This document shows, piece by piece, positions 21,404 to 31,920 of a stretch of DNA of 64,000 nucleotides (the first letter of the stretch is position 1; each line of letters begins with the position of its first letter). The notes beneath the pieces were generated by a model. It was not told where the DNA came from. It worked only from the letters and a program-made list of their open reading frames with translations, and searched no databases. The position numbers and the translations under genes were made by a program. The stretch comes from Odontocerum albicorne (taxonomy: Eukaryota; Arthropoda; Insecta; Trichoptera; Odontoceridae), in the NCBI GenBank assembly GCA_949825065.1, contig OX463864.1, forward strand, positions 13,033,327 through 13,097,326. Direction: 5' to 3'.

Positions 21404-22035
21404 CAAAAATAAAAAAGTGTAACTGAATAAAAAACTATAGGTACTTAATAAAAAGTGTAACTGAATAAAAAACTATAGGTACTTAATAAAAAACTATAGG
21501 TACTTAATGAAAAGTGTAACTGAATAAAAAACTATAGGTACTTAATAAAAAGTGTAACTGAATAAAAAACTATAGGTACTTAATAAAAAGTGTAACTGAA
21601 TAAAAAACTATAGGTACTTAATAAAAAACTATAGGTACTTAATGAAAAGTGTAACTGAATAAAAAACTATAGGTACTTAATAAAAAACTATAGGTACTTA
21701 ATAAAAAACTATAGGTACTTAATGAAAAGTGTAACTGAATAAAAAACTATAGGTACTTAATAAAAAGTGTAACTGAATAAAAAACTATAGGTACTTAATA
21801 AAAAGTGTAACTGAATAAAAAACTATAGGTACTTAATAAAAAACTATAGGTACTTAATGAAAAGTGTAACTGAATAAAAAACTATAGGTACTTAATAAAA
21901 AACTATAGGTACTTAATAAAAAACTATAGGTACTTAATGAAAAGTGTAACTGAATAAAAAACTATAGGTACTTAATAAAAAACTATAGGTACTTAATGAA
22001 AAGTGTAACTGAATAAAAAACTATAGGTACTTAAT
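21404..22035. repeat. Two-unit array (38-bp L and 21-bp S units)
   Basis: Unit S is TAATAAAAAACTATAGGTAC plus T (21 bp). Unit L (38 bp) is TAATAAAAAGTGTAACTGA joined to ATAAAAAACTATAGGTACT. Twelve L and eight S units follow one another nearly without mismatch. L has a variant starting TAATG instead of TAATA. Order: L L S L* L L S L* S S L* L L S L* S S L* S L*. No open frame. Confidence 0.9.
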
Positions 22036-22514
22036 AAAAAATATATGAATACAGTATTATTATGTACATTAATATTGCACTTAATTTTATTCAGAAAAAT
22101 AAATAACATAATTTTTTGGAAAATATCCTGGCAAGATATTCGTTTTAATTTTTAAATCAAGATTACTATAGGGCACAGTTTCCTAAACTTTTTCACCCCG
22201 TAGACCTCTTGCCGATTTTTTTTATTTTTCCATAGACCCCCTGCCTGCCTAATATTGAATTTTCCTAAACTTATTAACTTCCAATGTGTTTTTGACAGCT
22301 GACAACAGTGCTGTTCACCTTGATAAGGTTTTTTGTAAAAACAGAAAAAAACATGTACAATTTTTATTCATACCTTCATTGAAAAGACACAAAATGCAAG
22401 TAAATATTTGGCTTTAAAACGAAACAAATCGAAAAGTTTGTAAAATTCTTACATAAAATTAATACACAAATAATACTGTTAATATGAGAGGGATGAACCT
22501 GATGCTCTGATAGC

Positions 22515-22688
22515 GATCAATCAATCAATCAATGGCACTACAGCCCACTGTGGGCCCCGGCCTCCGCCAGCAGTCGTCGCCATTCCCTCCTATCCTGGGA
22601 TGCATTCCTCCAGCCCCTGATGCCAATCACGCTTGTATCACTCTGCACCCCATCCATCCACCTGAGCTTTGGTCTACTCACGCTACGT
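22515..22688 (-). mobile_element. 5'-truncated RTE-type LINE insertion with perfect duplication
   Basis: Flanked by perfect 13-bp direct repeats ATGCTCTGATAGC (22502-22514 and 22689-22701). The minus strand encodes a LINE C-terminus: R-P-K-L-R-W-M-D-G-V, then I-R-G-W-R-N-A-S-Q-D-R-R-E-W-R-R-L-L, then a stop and a short microsatellite tail (TTGA)4. 5' truncation plus a microsatellite tail is typical of RTE-clade insertions. The near-clean frame and perfect duplication suggest it is young. Confidence 0.85.
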
Positions 22689-22734
22689 ATGCTCTGATAG
22701 CAATGGTTCAATATTTGGGTTCAAATTTATTTAT

Positions 22735-23185
22735 TTATTTATTTATTATTTATTATTACACATGACAAGAAATATACACAATTTGAGAAAAACAACAGAT
22801 AATTTGATTTGGACATACAATTTTAATGGATCTGGGTTTCTTGCCTTTCATTTGTCGTATCCACAGTACACTAGGATTTGCCTGTATCTCACTGAGGATA
22901 TTTAGCATGAAAAAAATAAATCGATACTTCTTTCCGATTTTTGATTACACAGAAACAAAACCCCGCCGCACGCTCTCATCAACCTGACAGTGACACTCAA
23001 CTACAACTGGAAACATCTTGCGAAATTCAACTCCTCACACATCATCACTCCAGAAAAACCAAAAATATTCATCCCACACTATACCGCACACAATCACAAA
23101 TCTCACATAAATCCCTTCCACTCGTCATTCATCCTGAAAGCCCAAGTACTCAAAATCCTGTCGCAATAACAACCAATTAGTGAGG
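22735..23185 (+). repeat. Dispersed repeat, copy 1
   Basis: Colinear with the reverse complement of 30025-30500: GACAAGAAATATAC, AATGGATCTGGGTTTCTTGC, AATCGATACTTCTTTCCGAT, CATCACTCCAGAAAAACC, AGCCCAAGTACTCAAAATCC. A third, partial copy is at 47585-47765. Starts with (TTTA)n, so probably retroposed. Family unknown. Confidence 0.7.
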
Positions 23186-23458
23186 TATTGTCTTAAATCT
23201 CCACGTTCAGTGATTTGCATTCAATTTCTTTATATAAGTATTTTTTTACGTCTAATATGGCATACGTATTATGTACACACAATCTGTGTTAGGTGTAATA
23301 AGACATTTACGGAACGCCTAAATATTGATGATGATCTGCCTAAATGGGGTCCACTCACGTGGACACCATTTACATCTCGTGCACCCCCATTTTCTTTTCT
23401 CGCTTACATAGACCCCCTGCGAGTCTAAATCGACCCTTGGGGGTCCATATAGACCACT

Positions 23459-23899
23459 TTAGGAATCTTTGCTATAGTGTCCCAATAAAAGCGCCGAGTT
23501 TTTGCTGTCTGCTTGTTTGAGTTCTTGGTTCAGTTGGATCTTTTGGGCATGCAATTCCAGATCTTCCGCGAATATTCGCTGTAAGGTGCTTCTTGAAACG
23601 TCCATTTTTTTGTGAACGATGACGAATTGATGTCCCCGGGGTTTCGGTGACATTTTATCTTACTCCTGCTATGTTTTCGAGTGAACGTCCGCTACGAGGA
23701 CTCATGGATGACCTATGTTATTGTCCGGAATCAAACCAGTTTTCATAAACTTTTTTAATGAATCTTCGAATTGACGAATCAGTTGGATCATTATTTCGAC
23801 CGAAAATTCAACGATGTTTACGAACTGTTTCATCAAAACTTTACCCGTTTTTATGAGTTTTAACAATAATATCGAGTTGTTCTTTCGTGTAGCGTTCAA
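23459..23899 (-). pseudogene. Tc1/mariner N-terminal domain remnants
   Basis: Two minus-strand frames. 23899-23702 resembles the first helix-turn-helix region (I-R-Q-F-E-D-S-L-K-K-F-M-K-T-G). 23653-23459 has M-D-V-S-R-S-T-L-Q-R-I, then L-H-A-Q-K-I-Q-L-N-Q-E-L-K, the second helix-turn-helix and linker of IS630/Tc1-type transposases. The catalytic domain is deleted. Confidence 0.8.
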
Positions 23900-24010
23900 T
23901 GTTTACTAATCGCAAGATTGACAAATTCCACATATGAATTTTTTCGAGTTGCCAACCTTATAAAAGATAAATAGAGCGAAATTGAAATCCGGCGCTCTTA
24001 TTGGGACACC
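23477..24010 (-). mobile_element. Tc1/mariner-superfamily deletion derivative
   Basis: Inverted ends GTGTCCCAATAAAAGCGCCG and, on the opposite strand, GTGTCCCAATAAGAGCGCCG. TA precedes the left end (23475-23476) and TTATA follows the right end. About 534 bp. It abuts the hAT-like element ending at 23471. Confidence 0.8.
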
Positions 24011-24589
24011 TTATAAAATAGGTATTACCAAGGTCCAACCTGAGGTAGATAATACTATATTTTGAGCCAAATATTTTTCATACATTGAGGAGGGTCTACT
24101 GTCTAAACTGCGCTGTATAAATTGCCCTTTTATTATGATTTTTATTATTTGGAAGTTCGTGAGCAAAAAAGGTTGCATAACTTTACTTTTAAAAGTCGAT
24201 ATGTACTGTATAAATAAATTTAACCCGTAAAATGAGTCCCACTTTCATGTCAACGCAATCGGAAAGCAAATACTATGAAACAGTGGGTAATTAAAATTTG
24301 CAAGCGACCGACCTTGTTTTATGAAATATACACAATAATAAAATGTCGCAGAATCCCCGTTTGTCATTGCCAATATTTTACGAGAACTGCTATTTGCACA
24401 GCAAAATTAACCGGATGTTTAAACAATTAACTGAGGCAATCTAAATGAATTAGTCGCTTTAATGCAAACAAAATATACCAAAAAGCTAATTCTGAAGGTC
24501 TGGTAAAGAAGAGATTAAATTGACAAACGCATTTTCGGGCCTAAACTCAAGACCTTTTTTAAATCATGAATAACAACCTAAAGCCGAAT
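24011..24589. other. No recognisable gene
   Basis: AT-rich. A fragment at 24095-24140 relates to the small repeat at 2304-2372. Confidence 0.4.
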
Positions 24590-24665
24590 GCATTTGTATC
24601 ATATAACTCGAAGGCTCGCTTACTGGGGCCGAAGACAATATTGTCTCCCGGCCACACTTTTCGGT
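24590..24665 (+). repeat. Single arm of the 9.7-kb foldback family
   Basis: GGGGCCGAAGACAATATTGT then CTCCCGGCCACACTTTTCGG resembles 9790-9830 and the inverse of 10205-10240. Confidence 0.5.
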
Positions 24666-24689
24666 ATGTCCGAAACTCCAATTTAGATA

Positions 24690-25025
24690 AATCGAAAAGG
24701 ACTAAGACCGATGTGTCATATAAGATCAATAAGAGTACGTTGAAATGGTTTGGGCAATAGAATGAATTAATGAAAAAAGACTAACAAGACATATTTACAG
24801 TGTAGATGTGAGTGGAATGCGTACAAAAGGAAGACCAAGGAAAGTATGGTTTGATCAAGTGAATGATATTCTGAAATAAGGAAAAATAGAGTCAGCAAAA
24901 ATCGTAGAAGTTGGATGATGTGTTTGGATGTGGAATATGCTAATGATGTGTGTCGAGTTAGAAATGTATGACGCTCTGTCCTCTCTGCCTACCCCGACAG
25001 AGAAACGTCGTGATGGTATGTATGT
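24690..25025 (+). pseudogene. LINE-B C-terminus and 3' end
   Basis: Coding remnants: T-L-K-W-F-G, then (frame change) G-R-P-R-K-V-W-F-D-Q-V-N-D-I-L, then the conserved tail in which GTCGAGTTAG precedes CTCTCTGCCTACCCCGACAG, AGAAACGTCGTGATGGTATG. Several frameshifts. Confidence 0.75.
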
Positions 25026-25099
25026 ACCGAAAAAAAATAATTAAAGAGGGCCTAAAGTAAAATCCAGACTGGAACCATTTATCATACAAAAAAAAACTA

Positions 25100-25180
25100 A
25101 TTACCAACGGGAATTGATCCCACAATGGTTTACAGGCTTGGTGTGGAATACTCCACTTGGATAACGGACACCACACCAGA
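25100..25180 (-). mobile_element. tRNA-like SINE head fragment
   Basis: The minus strand holds GTGGGATCAATTCCCGTTGG (box-B-like) after TCCAAGTGGAGTATTCC. Not a foldable tRNA. Confidence 0.45.
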
Positions 25181-25685
25181 AGAATGCCAATAATGGGAGT
25201 AAGAATTCCGTGTAGTGCTCTTCTTTGTTTTATAAATGGAAGCTAAGCTAAATTACACGGCGGTGGGGAAGAGCTGAACAACAGGAAATTGCTGCAGAAA
25301 GTAGGTGAATTACAAACACCTGCGTTCATCACATACAGGGGGATTGGAACATTTTGAAAAATTTATTAAATATCTCCGTCGACCTTTATTACAACTCCCG
25401 CTCATATTTAGATTGGAAATTTGTTCAGTCAAACTTAGGACCTATTTGTTTAGCACTTCCAACCCATGCAGACACCTAAATGAAGTAAATATTGGGTGTT
25501 AACATAAGTTGTGTCCGTTTTTTTCCAATTTAAAAATGAGCACCAAAAATAAAACAAAATGGTAAAGGTTATACGTCATTCGAAAGAAAATGTTCTGATC
25601 AACAAGATATTGTGTTTGCTTTTACGTTACATATATTATTTTATTTGATTACAAGCCTTCAAAACGGAATGTCAAGTATACGAAA

Positions 25686-26155
25686 GTGAGTATTTTCGAC
25701 ACCTCCTTCTTTCTGTTCGCATTCAATCGAGGGAATAAAGCTGCCAAAGCTGCTCGCAATATTTGTGAAGTGTACGGTGAAGATGTTATGAATGAAAGGA
25801 CAGCTCGTCGATGGTTTTTGCATTTTAAAGACGGTAATTTCGACCTTAAAGATATGGAGCGTTCCGGGCGACCAGTGGACTTCGATGAGGACCGCTTAAA
25901 CTATATTATTCATGAAGATCCCATTCAAACCACCGTAGAATTGGCTGAACAGATGAATTGTAGTCACATGACTGTATACCGCCATCTTAAATCAATGGGA
26001 AAAGTCCAGAAGTTCGGCGTTTGGGTTCCACATGTTTTGAGTGAAAACAACAAAAATTAACGTTCGACAATTTCTGCTGGTTTGCTCGCGCGTCATCGAG
26101 CTACGCATGGTCACAGGCCAAGGTTCCTTTACTGCATCATTCCTGGTGATGAATA
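25686..26155 (+). pseudogene. mariner transposase N-terminal half, left arm
   Basis: 124 codons open to 26060 and then frame-broken, but recognisable to about 26155. Signatures: R-W-F-L-H-F-K-D-G-N-F-D-L, S-G-R-P, H-M-T-V-Y-R-H-L (second HTH), W-V-P-H (linker), L-L-A-R-H-R, ending near I-P-G-D-E, where the first catalytic Asp belongs. No catalytic domain follows; the sequence turns into the inverted arm. Confidence 0.85.
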
Positions 26156-26182
26156 AAAAAAATGGTGATGAAAAATGTTTAA

Positions 26183-26420
26183 AGGGGATCTTCATGAATA
26201 ATATGGTTTAAGCGGTCTTCATCGAAGTCCAATGGTCGTCTGGAACGCTCCATGTCTTTCATGTTGAAATTACCGTCTTTGAAACGCAAAAAACCATCGA
26301 CGAGCTGTCCTTTCATTCATAGCATCTTCACCGTACACTTCGCAAATATCGCGAGCAGCTTTGGCAGCTTTATTCCCTCGATTGAACGCGAACAGAAGGA
26401 GGTGTCGAAAATGCTCACTT
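26183..26420 (-). pseudogene. mariner transposase start, right (inverted) arm
   Basis: The reverse complement repeats the left arm coding (D-G-N-F-N-M-K-D-M-E-R-S-R-R-P-L-D-F) with point differences and a frameshift or two. Both arms have diverged since the duplication. Confidence 0.8.
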
Positions 26421-26639
26421 TCGTCTACTTGACATTCCATTTTGAAGGCTTGTAATCAAATAAAATAATATATGTAACGTAAAAGAAAACACAATATCTT
26501 GTAGAGCAGAACTTTTTTTTTCGAATGACGTGTAACCTTTATCATTTTATTTTAATTTTGGTGATCATTTTTAAATTTGTAAAAAAACGGACACAACTTA
26601 TGTTAACACCTAATACATGCTGTATACACTGCTTTATTC

Positions 26640-27150
26640 ATCACCAGTGTTTTAATATTTATTTATTTATTGTAATAATTTACGGTTAATATAACCATTA
26701 AAATATGTAGAATCCAAATATAAATTACACTAACATATAGTAAATATACAGCATCCTTACATACAAATAAATAACAAAGTTAAAACCGAAACCTTTGATA
26801 AATTAACAAAAGACAATTTTAGCTTGCTTGCTAAGCGAGTACGACAGAACGTTGTTTCTCAATTTTTTTAACCTTGCGACTCCAAAAGATAAAAACAAAA
26901 TTAAGAATTTGCGACCTCTACAAAAACGTAGTATCTTGTCGACGCATGCTTAAACGTCAATTTACTATTACAAGTTACATAGGCGACAAAGCATATAAGC
27001 GCGGCTGAAAGGGTGCATAAGTTTTCGAGATTTATTAACTTTAATTTGGGCATTCCTCTGACCGAGAGAAGAATATTAAAAGATGTACATCATTACCATA
27101 AAATAATCAATTCTCAATTAAATTTTCCTGAATTACTTAAATTTTTAAAT
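26640..27150. other. No recognisable gene
   Basis: AT-rich, begins with an ATTTATTTATT tail-like run; 26880-27000 has more mixed composition. Possibly a retroposed repeat end without a partner in the window. Confidence 0.35.
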
Positions 27151-27151
27151 A

Positions 27152-28438
27152 TTGGGTCCTTACATGTGAAATTGGCGTTTTGTTTGGGAGGAACATAAAG
27201 TTGATTTTTTTTTAATATAATATATTTATTTAATCAAAGTATGTACCATTGCTATCTATGCACTTTTGCCATCTCATAGGTAGTTCATCGATCCCTTTAC
27301 TAAAAAAACCATTCGGACGGGAATCAATAAAATCTTTGAAGTCGGTTTGGACTGCCCCATCGGAGTTGAATTTTTTCCCTTGCAAGAAGTTATCCAAATT
27401 TCGAAAAAAATAGTAATCTGTCGGGGCAAGGTCCGGAGAGTACGGTGGATGTCTTAGACATTCCAATTGAAGCTCTTCTAATTTGGTAGCCGTCTGTTGT
27501 GCAGTGTGTGGTCTAGCGTTATCATGAAGCAGCAGTGGCCTAGAGCGATTAACCAGCCTCGGTTGTTTAGCAGCTAGCTTTTCCATCATGGTTTGCAGTT
27601 GCTGACAATAGACATCTGCCGTAATCGTCTGGCCAGATTTAAGAAAGCTGTAGTGAACGACACCAGCACTAGTCCACCAAACGCTCACAAGTAACTTTTT
27701 TGGAGTCAATTTTCGCTTGGGGCATGGTTTGGCTGGTTCGGCAGGGTTCAGCCATTGCGATGAGCGCTTCCGATTATCATACAGGATCCACTTTTCATCA
27801 CAGGTAATGATTCGATTCAAAATCCCTTCATTATTGTGCCGGTTGAGTAATGCAACGCAGCAGTCAACGCGCGTTTGTTGATTTGCTTCACTCAATTCGT
27901 GAGGTACCCACCTTTCAAGCTTTTTCACCTTCCCAATTTGCTTCAAGTGGATTAAAACAGTTTTATCACTAACACCGCAGCCTGCAGCTAACTCGGACGT
28001 GGTTTGCGATGGATCCGCTTCCACAATAGCCTTCAATTCTTCATTATCAACTTTGGTCTCCGGCCGTCCACAGGGCTTGTTCTGCAGGTCGAAATTTCCA
28101 GAACGAAAACGTTGGAGCCAAAAACGCACTGTGTTTTCTTTTGCGGCACCGTCGCCATACACATCATTAATCCTTCGAGCCGTTTCTGCAGCACTGGTGC
28201 CACGGTGGAACTCGTACTCGTAAATAACGCGATATTTCAAGTTTTCCATTTTGTAAACTGAGTGACGCAAAGAAAAAAAACAATTGAGGAAAAAACAAAT
28301 GAATTATAATTTTCGAAACACAAATACTTGAGTAAATAGCTGTATAAATTTGAGTTTGAAATTCCTAACCAAAGAGAAGATATTTGAGATCAAAGTTGCA
28401 AGTACGGCAAAACGCCGGTTTCGTATGTGGGGACCTAA
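27152..28438 (-). mobile_element. Complete mariner element
   Basis: 1287 bp, flanked by TA (27150-27151, 28439-28440). Inverted repeats of about 30 bp: TTGGGTCCTTACATGTGAAA (left) and, inverted, TTAGGTCCCCACATACGAAA (right), both ending GGCGTTTT, with several mismatches between them. Length and layout are those of a full mariner. One uninterrupted transposase frame occupies most of it. Confidence 0.95.
27230..28249 (-). CDS. mariner transposase, full length
   Basis: DNA transposase that cuts and pastes its element at TA sites. 339 residues from the chosen Met (M-E-N-L-K-Y-R); an in-frame Met seven codons upstream (28270) is less like the family start. N-terminal paired HTH region: E-Y-E-F-H-R-G at about 10-20, R-F-W-L-Q-R-F-R-S-G-N-F-D-L at 42-55, G-R-P linker at 61-63, second HTH near 85-110, W-V-P-H-E-L at 114-119. 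Catalytic DD34D: T-C-D-E-K-W (D151), L-L-H-D-N-A-R-P-H (D243), Y-S-P-D-L-A-P-T-D (D278), exactly 34 residues between the last two Asp. The usual Ser before the third Asp is Thr here. No stops or frameshifts, so the protein may be functional, although the unequal terminal repeats may limit mobility. Subfamily not assigned. Confidence 0.95.
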   Translation of the reverse strand: MENLKYRVIYEYEFHRGTSAAETARRINDVYGDGAAKENTVRFWLQRFRSGNFDLQNKPCGRPETKVDNEELKAIVEADPSQTTSELAAGCGVSDKTVLIHLKQIGKVKKLERWVPHELSEANQQTRVDCCVALLNRHNNEGILNRIITCDEKWILYDNRKRSSQWLNPAEPAKPCPKRKLTPKKLLVSVWWTSAGVVHYSFLKSGQTITADVYCQQLQTMMEKLAAKQPRLVNRSRPLLLHDNARPHTAQQTATKLEELQLECLRHPPYSPDLAPTDYYFFRNLDNFLQGKKFNSDGAVQTDFKDFIDSRPNGFFSKGIDELPMRWQKCIDSNGTYFD

Positions 28439-28440
28439 TA

Positions 28441-28840
28441 TTAGAGTTCCTTCGGTACATACTCGCCGTAGGGGTAGTTTACATTGTAAATAAAGTACCT
28501 ATAATTACCAACGAAATTCCTCTATAAGCAGAGAGCACTTTTTGGTAAATCTGCTGAGATTGCCGACATATTTTTCAATAGTCTGTCGAGCTATAAAAGT
28601 AGACTGATTGCAGAGTCAATGAAGTATTGAATTTGTACTGTACTATTTTTTTCGCATTAATGTCAAATTTGTATGATGAGGTAGGGGCAACTGACTGGAG
28701 ACGTCCCAGTGCCATGTGATCAACTGTGTATATTGTTAAATTTTAATAATAATTTTGACTCTTATGATTACTACTTATGTACGGTATATTAAATGTTTTG
28801 CTGTGTTGATGTGTCTTATTTTGTAAACAAAAATAATAAA
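28441..28840. other. No recognisable feature
   Basis: AT-rich unique sequence. Confidence 0.45.
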
Positions 28841-28844
28841 ATAA

Positions 28845-28905
28845 TAATTTATACAGCGCTGTTAAGACGGCAAACTCTCGTCAAGGGCGCTCTAAGTATT
28901 TGAAT
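28845..28905 (+). repeat. Small dispersed repeat
   Basis: ACAGCGCTGTTAAGACGGC then AAACTCTCGTCAAGGGCGCT, related to 2304-2372 (inverted) and 47050-47110. Confidence 0.5.
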
Positions 28906-30020
28906 CCACTAAAAAAAAATTAAAAGACCTCTCAAACACAATTATCTTAAATTGCTTCCTGGAGTTACACACGTCACGCATATCAGAGGCAGACCATTCC
29001 ACACCACAGGACCAGCAACGGCAAAAGCTCTATCTTAATACCCCGCCCCATTGGATTGATTTGGAAGAACCAGTTTAATAAATGAAAAAGGAATCGACCC
29101 TAAAGTTCCACTTTTTTCAAGGAACATCGTTCAGACGCAGATTCAAAAGATGCAACGGAGACAGCAGATTAAGGGACTTGAATACAAAGAGACAAAGTTT
29201 GAAATCAATGTTGTAAATAAAGTAGAAACAACAATACAACAAAACAACTTTTTTTAAATAATTTTGTAAGGTACATGAAAAATATCGTTGATAAAAAATA
29301 AAATATACAATTAAATAGATACTTGAATAAACAATACAATATAATTGAGGTAACTATTGGATTAAACAATAGATTGGTGAGCTATTTTTTTTAATTAATA
29401 TGTTCGTTTTCCTCAAAAAATTTGTTATTTCCCTTTTATACAGGAAAGTCGTTTTTGTTTCCGCGACCCCCCCCCCCCCCCTCCCCCTCCAGATATTTCA
29501 CCCACAGGTTGAGAAACGACGTAATATAAGTTTCAAACTTGATGTCAACAACAGAACACTTCAAGAGGAAAGGTCGTGATCCTCAGTAATGTTGAATGTT
29601 TAATTGAATGCCTCATTATCCGTGGCGAGTGTAATCAACAACACCACCAAGAGTGTAATCAAGACAATGTGAGGAATTAGGGTGCTTGCTTGTCTTTGGT
29701 GCTACCGGAGATGACGATAAGCCAATTTGTAACAGCAATATCCTGTGGCATATACATACAGCGCATTGTCTGTGTCTTCTGTCTCCATTGGATCCCTGAC
29801 AACTAGCAACCGTTTAACGCTATTTAATAATAATAAAAAGACAATTTATATAACGCCAATTAGAGAATTTAGAGACCTCAAAGGTCTCTACTACTCTCCG
29901 AAGCAACATATTTCAGAGACATATTAGAGACATACCATGAAGGGGCTTAAATCATGGCACACATTTTCACTGCCGCCAGTCTATACACCTAATCATGTAT
30001 ACTCTTATATTATACCATAT
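28906..30020. other. No recognisable gene; short poly-C
   Basis: Contains a C-rich run at 29468-29490 (13 or more C then CTCCCCCTCC), which could stall polymerases or form an i-motif. A small inverted word, AGAGACCTCAAAGGTCTCT, lies at about 29870. No domain or partner. Confidence 0.4.
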
Positions 30021-30024
30021 ATTG

Positions 30025-30500
30025 ATATCGGGACAGGAGTTTGAGTACTTGGGCTCGCAAGAGGAATGACTTGTGGAAAAGGTTTGTGTAAGCTCTTGAG
30101 TGTGATGTTTTTTGTTGTTTTATATTTATATTTTTATATACTCGTATTTATGTTTTTATTTTTATGATAATGTGCGGTATATTATGGGGCGAATGTTTTT
30201 GGTATGTCTGGAGTGATGAAATGTGAGGAGTTTGATTTCGCGTGATGTATACATATGTAATTGAGTGGTACTGTTTGTCAAGTTGATGATAATGTCCAAC
30301 GGGGGTTTATAAAATCAAAAATCGGAAAGAAGTATCGATTTATTTTTTCATGCTATGTATGTCCTGAGTGGGATACAGGTAAAATCCTAGTTTACTGTGG
30401 ACAAGACGAATGAAAGGCAACAAATTCAGATCCATTAAAATTGTGTGTCCAAATTAAATAACCAGTTGTTTTTTCGCAAATTATGCATATTTCTTGTCAA
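30025..30500 (-). repeat. Dispersed repeat, copy 2
   Basis: Reverse complement of 22735-23185 over its full length (AGTTTGAGTACTTGGGCTC, GGTATGTCTGGAGTGATGAA, CGGAAAGAAGTATCGATTTA, ATCCATTAAAATTGTG). It has an extra AT-rich insert at about 30110-30165. Confidence 0.7.
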
Positions 30501-30519
30501 GTTTAAAATAAATAAATAA

Positions 30520-31225
30520 AATATAGATGTTTATCGAGGGAAGGACGAACTACAGCGAAACAATTGTAGATCTTTCGATAGTTACACATTCGGCTTAAGG
30601 TGTAGTGTATGTGCGTAATGTTCATATTTTATTTGACTCGATCTGCTGCTGTTTGCTCTCAGTTGTGTTGACCATTTATGTTTTTGAACGTATCCTCCGG
30701 TGCGTCCTTATATTTCTTGTGTCCCCCACTGTGAGTTCTTCTGCCTTCCGTAAGCTCACTATAAAGTGGCAAACGACTGGAGAACTTTAAAATGCAGTAT
30801 GCTATACTATAGCAATTTGCAATACTATAGCAGCTATATGATAGTATGAAATACATTCACTGTTGTTGTTTTAACATTTCAAAGGTTTTTTTCTGGCTTT
30901 TACGGCTGAAAAAAAAACACAACGTATTTGCCAAATTCACTCTCGTAAAAGATTCTTCTCGCCACGTTTTTATTGGACTGTAAATATAAACAAAGAGATC
31001 TTTGAAAAAGTTTTTTTGACGAAGTGTTACGTATTGTTATGAAGTTAACTGCCAATTTGATAGCAATGGAGATATTATCGTCTAAGATGTCAGAAATAGG
31101 AAATATTTATTTATGGAACAAAAGTACACAACACGTTTTTGAATTCCTTTTGCTTTTTTATAGGCAATTCACCCACACTAAGAAGATCTGTGCCACCATG
31201 ATAAAGAATAATAATATAGTATAAG
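30520..31225. other. No recognisable gene
   Basis: Around 30540-30600, TTATCGAGGGAAGGACGAAC resembles 47235-47340 (CCAAGGGAAGACGAACCGTT), so part is a low-identity dispersed repeat. The rest is unassigned. Confidence 0.35.
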
Positions 31226-31230
31226 TCAAT

Positions 31231-31350
31231 ACACAGTGGAACCTCGGTTCTTAAAAGCCTCAAGTCGAACAACTTGGTTCGGTTTCCTAAACATATTGAT
31301 TAATTCGTTTCTCAAACATACATTTTTTTAATCCACTTTGCACGGATTTC
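31231..31350 (+). mobile_element. Pogo/Tigger-like terminal repeat, single end
   Basis: CAGTGGAACCTCGGTTCTTA followed by TCGAACAACTTGGTTCGG resembles the ends of pogo/Tigger-type elements and their MITEs. The matching inverted end is not found nearby, so this is one decayed terminus. Confidence 0.45.
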
Positions 31351-31920
31351 TCCTGTTAGACAAAGAGGGTCTGATTTTAGCGTTAGCTTATTCATTAGGT
31401 AGAATATCAGCCAGGATTCTTCTCAAACTGCTAGACGGGCCGAGAATATGATATATCAACAGTGTCATTCAGTTGGTTCAATATCTCTATACCACGCGTG
31501 ACTGAGTGTTTAGCCATGATATTCGTCCTGTAAGTTGGTATGTAGAACAGAGGGCGATTCCTTGCACGGCTATATTTATTAGGTGCATATCTACTATATA
31601 AACTTAGTGCTTCTAGAATCGCGGGACAATTAAAGCAACCTTATCTAGGAATATCGCAATGGATTCTTGCGTTCTTGTTTCGAGGCTTCTATACTTACAC
31701 ACCGTGAGAAGTTCGGCATGGTGAGCATATTTTGGGTAATCGCCCTTTGTTCTGTACCATAGATATCTGAGAAATTTTCAATGACAATGCCATGTCTCAC
31801 TTCAGAAAATAATTTAATTCCATATTCTGTCACTCCGTGCTTTATTCTCCGTGCACGCCTTTTCACAGTATTTATTCAGCTTCTTTCAGTATTTTTCACT
31901 TCCTTGTATCAACGTAGGTA
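31351..31920. other. No recognisable gene
   Basis: A minus frame of 73 codons at 31645-31866 (starts M-K-R-R-A-R-R-I-K-H-G-V) sits next to LINE-B remnants and may be decayed LINE. Not resolvable. Confidence 0.3.

Larger units (their letters stand above)
22174..23471. mobile_element. Non-autonomous hAT-like element carrying two other repeats
   Basis: Inverted ends CACAGTTTCCTAAACTTTTT (left) and CAAAGATTCCTAAAGTGGTC (right, opposite strand), flanked by CTATAGGG (22166-22173) and CTATAGTG (23472-23479). Subterminal TAGACCCCCTGC repeats occur at both ends. It contains an RTE fragment (22515-22688) and a dispersed repeat (22735-23185). The last three bases of the right duplication overlap the tip of the next element, so only CTATA is unambiguous. 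Confidence 0.65.
25492..26613. mobile_element. Palindromic (inverted-duplicate) mariner
   Basis: Flanked by TA (25490-25491, 26614-26615). Both termini are the same mariner 5' end (TTGGGTGTTAACATAAGTTG / TTAGGTGTTAACATAAGTTG). Left arm 25492-25922 and right arm about 26183-26613 are inverted copies of 5' UTR and transposase start, roughly 90% alike. The middle (25923-26180) continues the transposase only from the left arm. There is no mariner 3' end. A transcript would fold into a stem of about 430 bp. Confidence 0.9.

Noticed and set aside
21404..22035. CRISPR-like regularity of direct repeats
   Set aside because: There are no unique spacers; two unit types repeat directly, and the window is eukaryotic.
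27999..28261. Plus-strand frames opposite the mariner transposase
   Set aside because: Antisense shadows of the intact minus-strand transposase.
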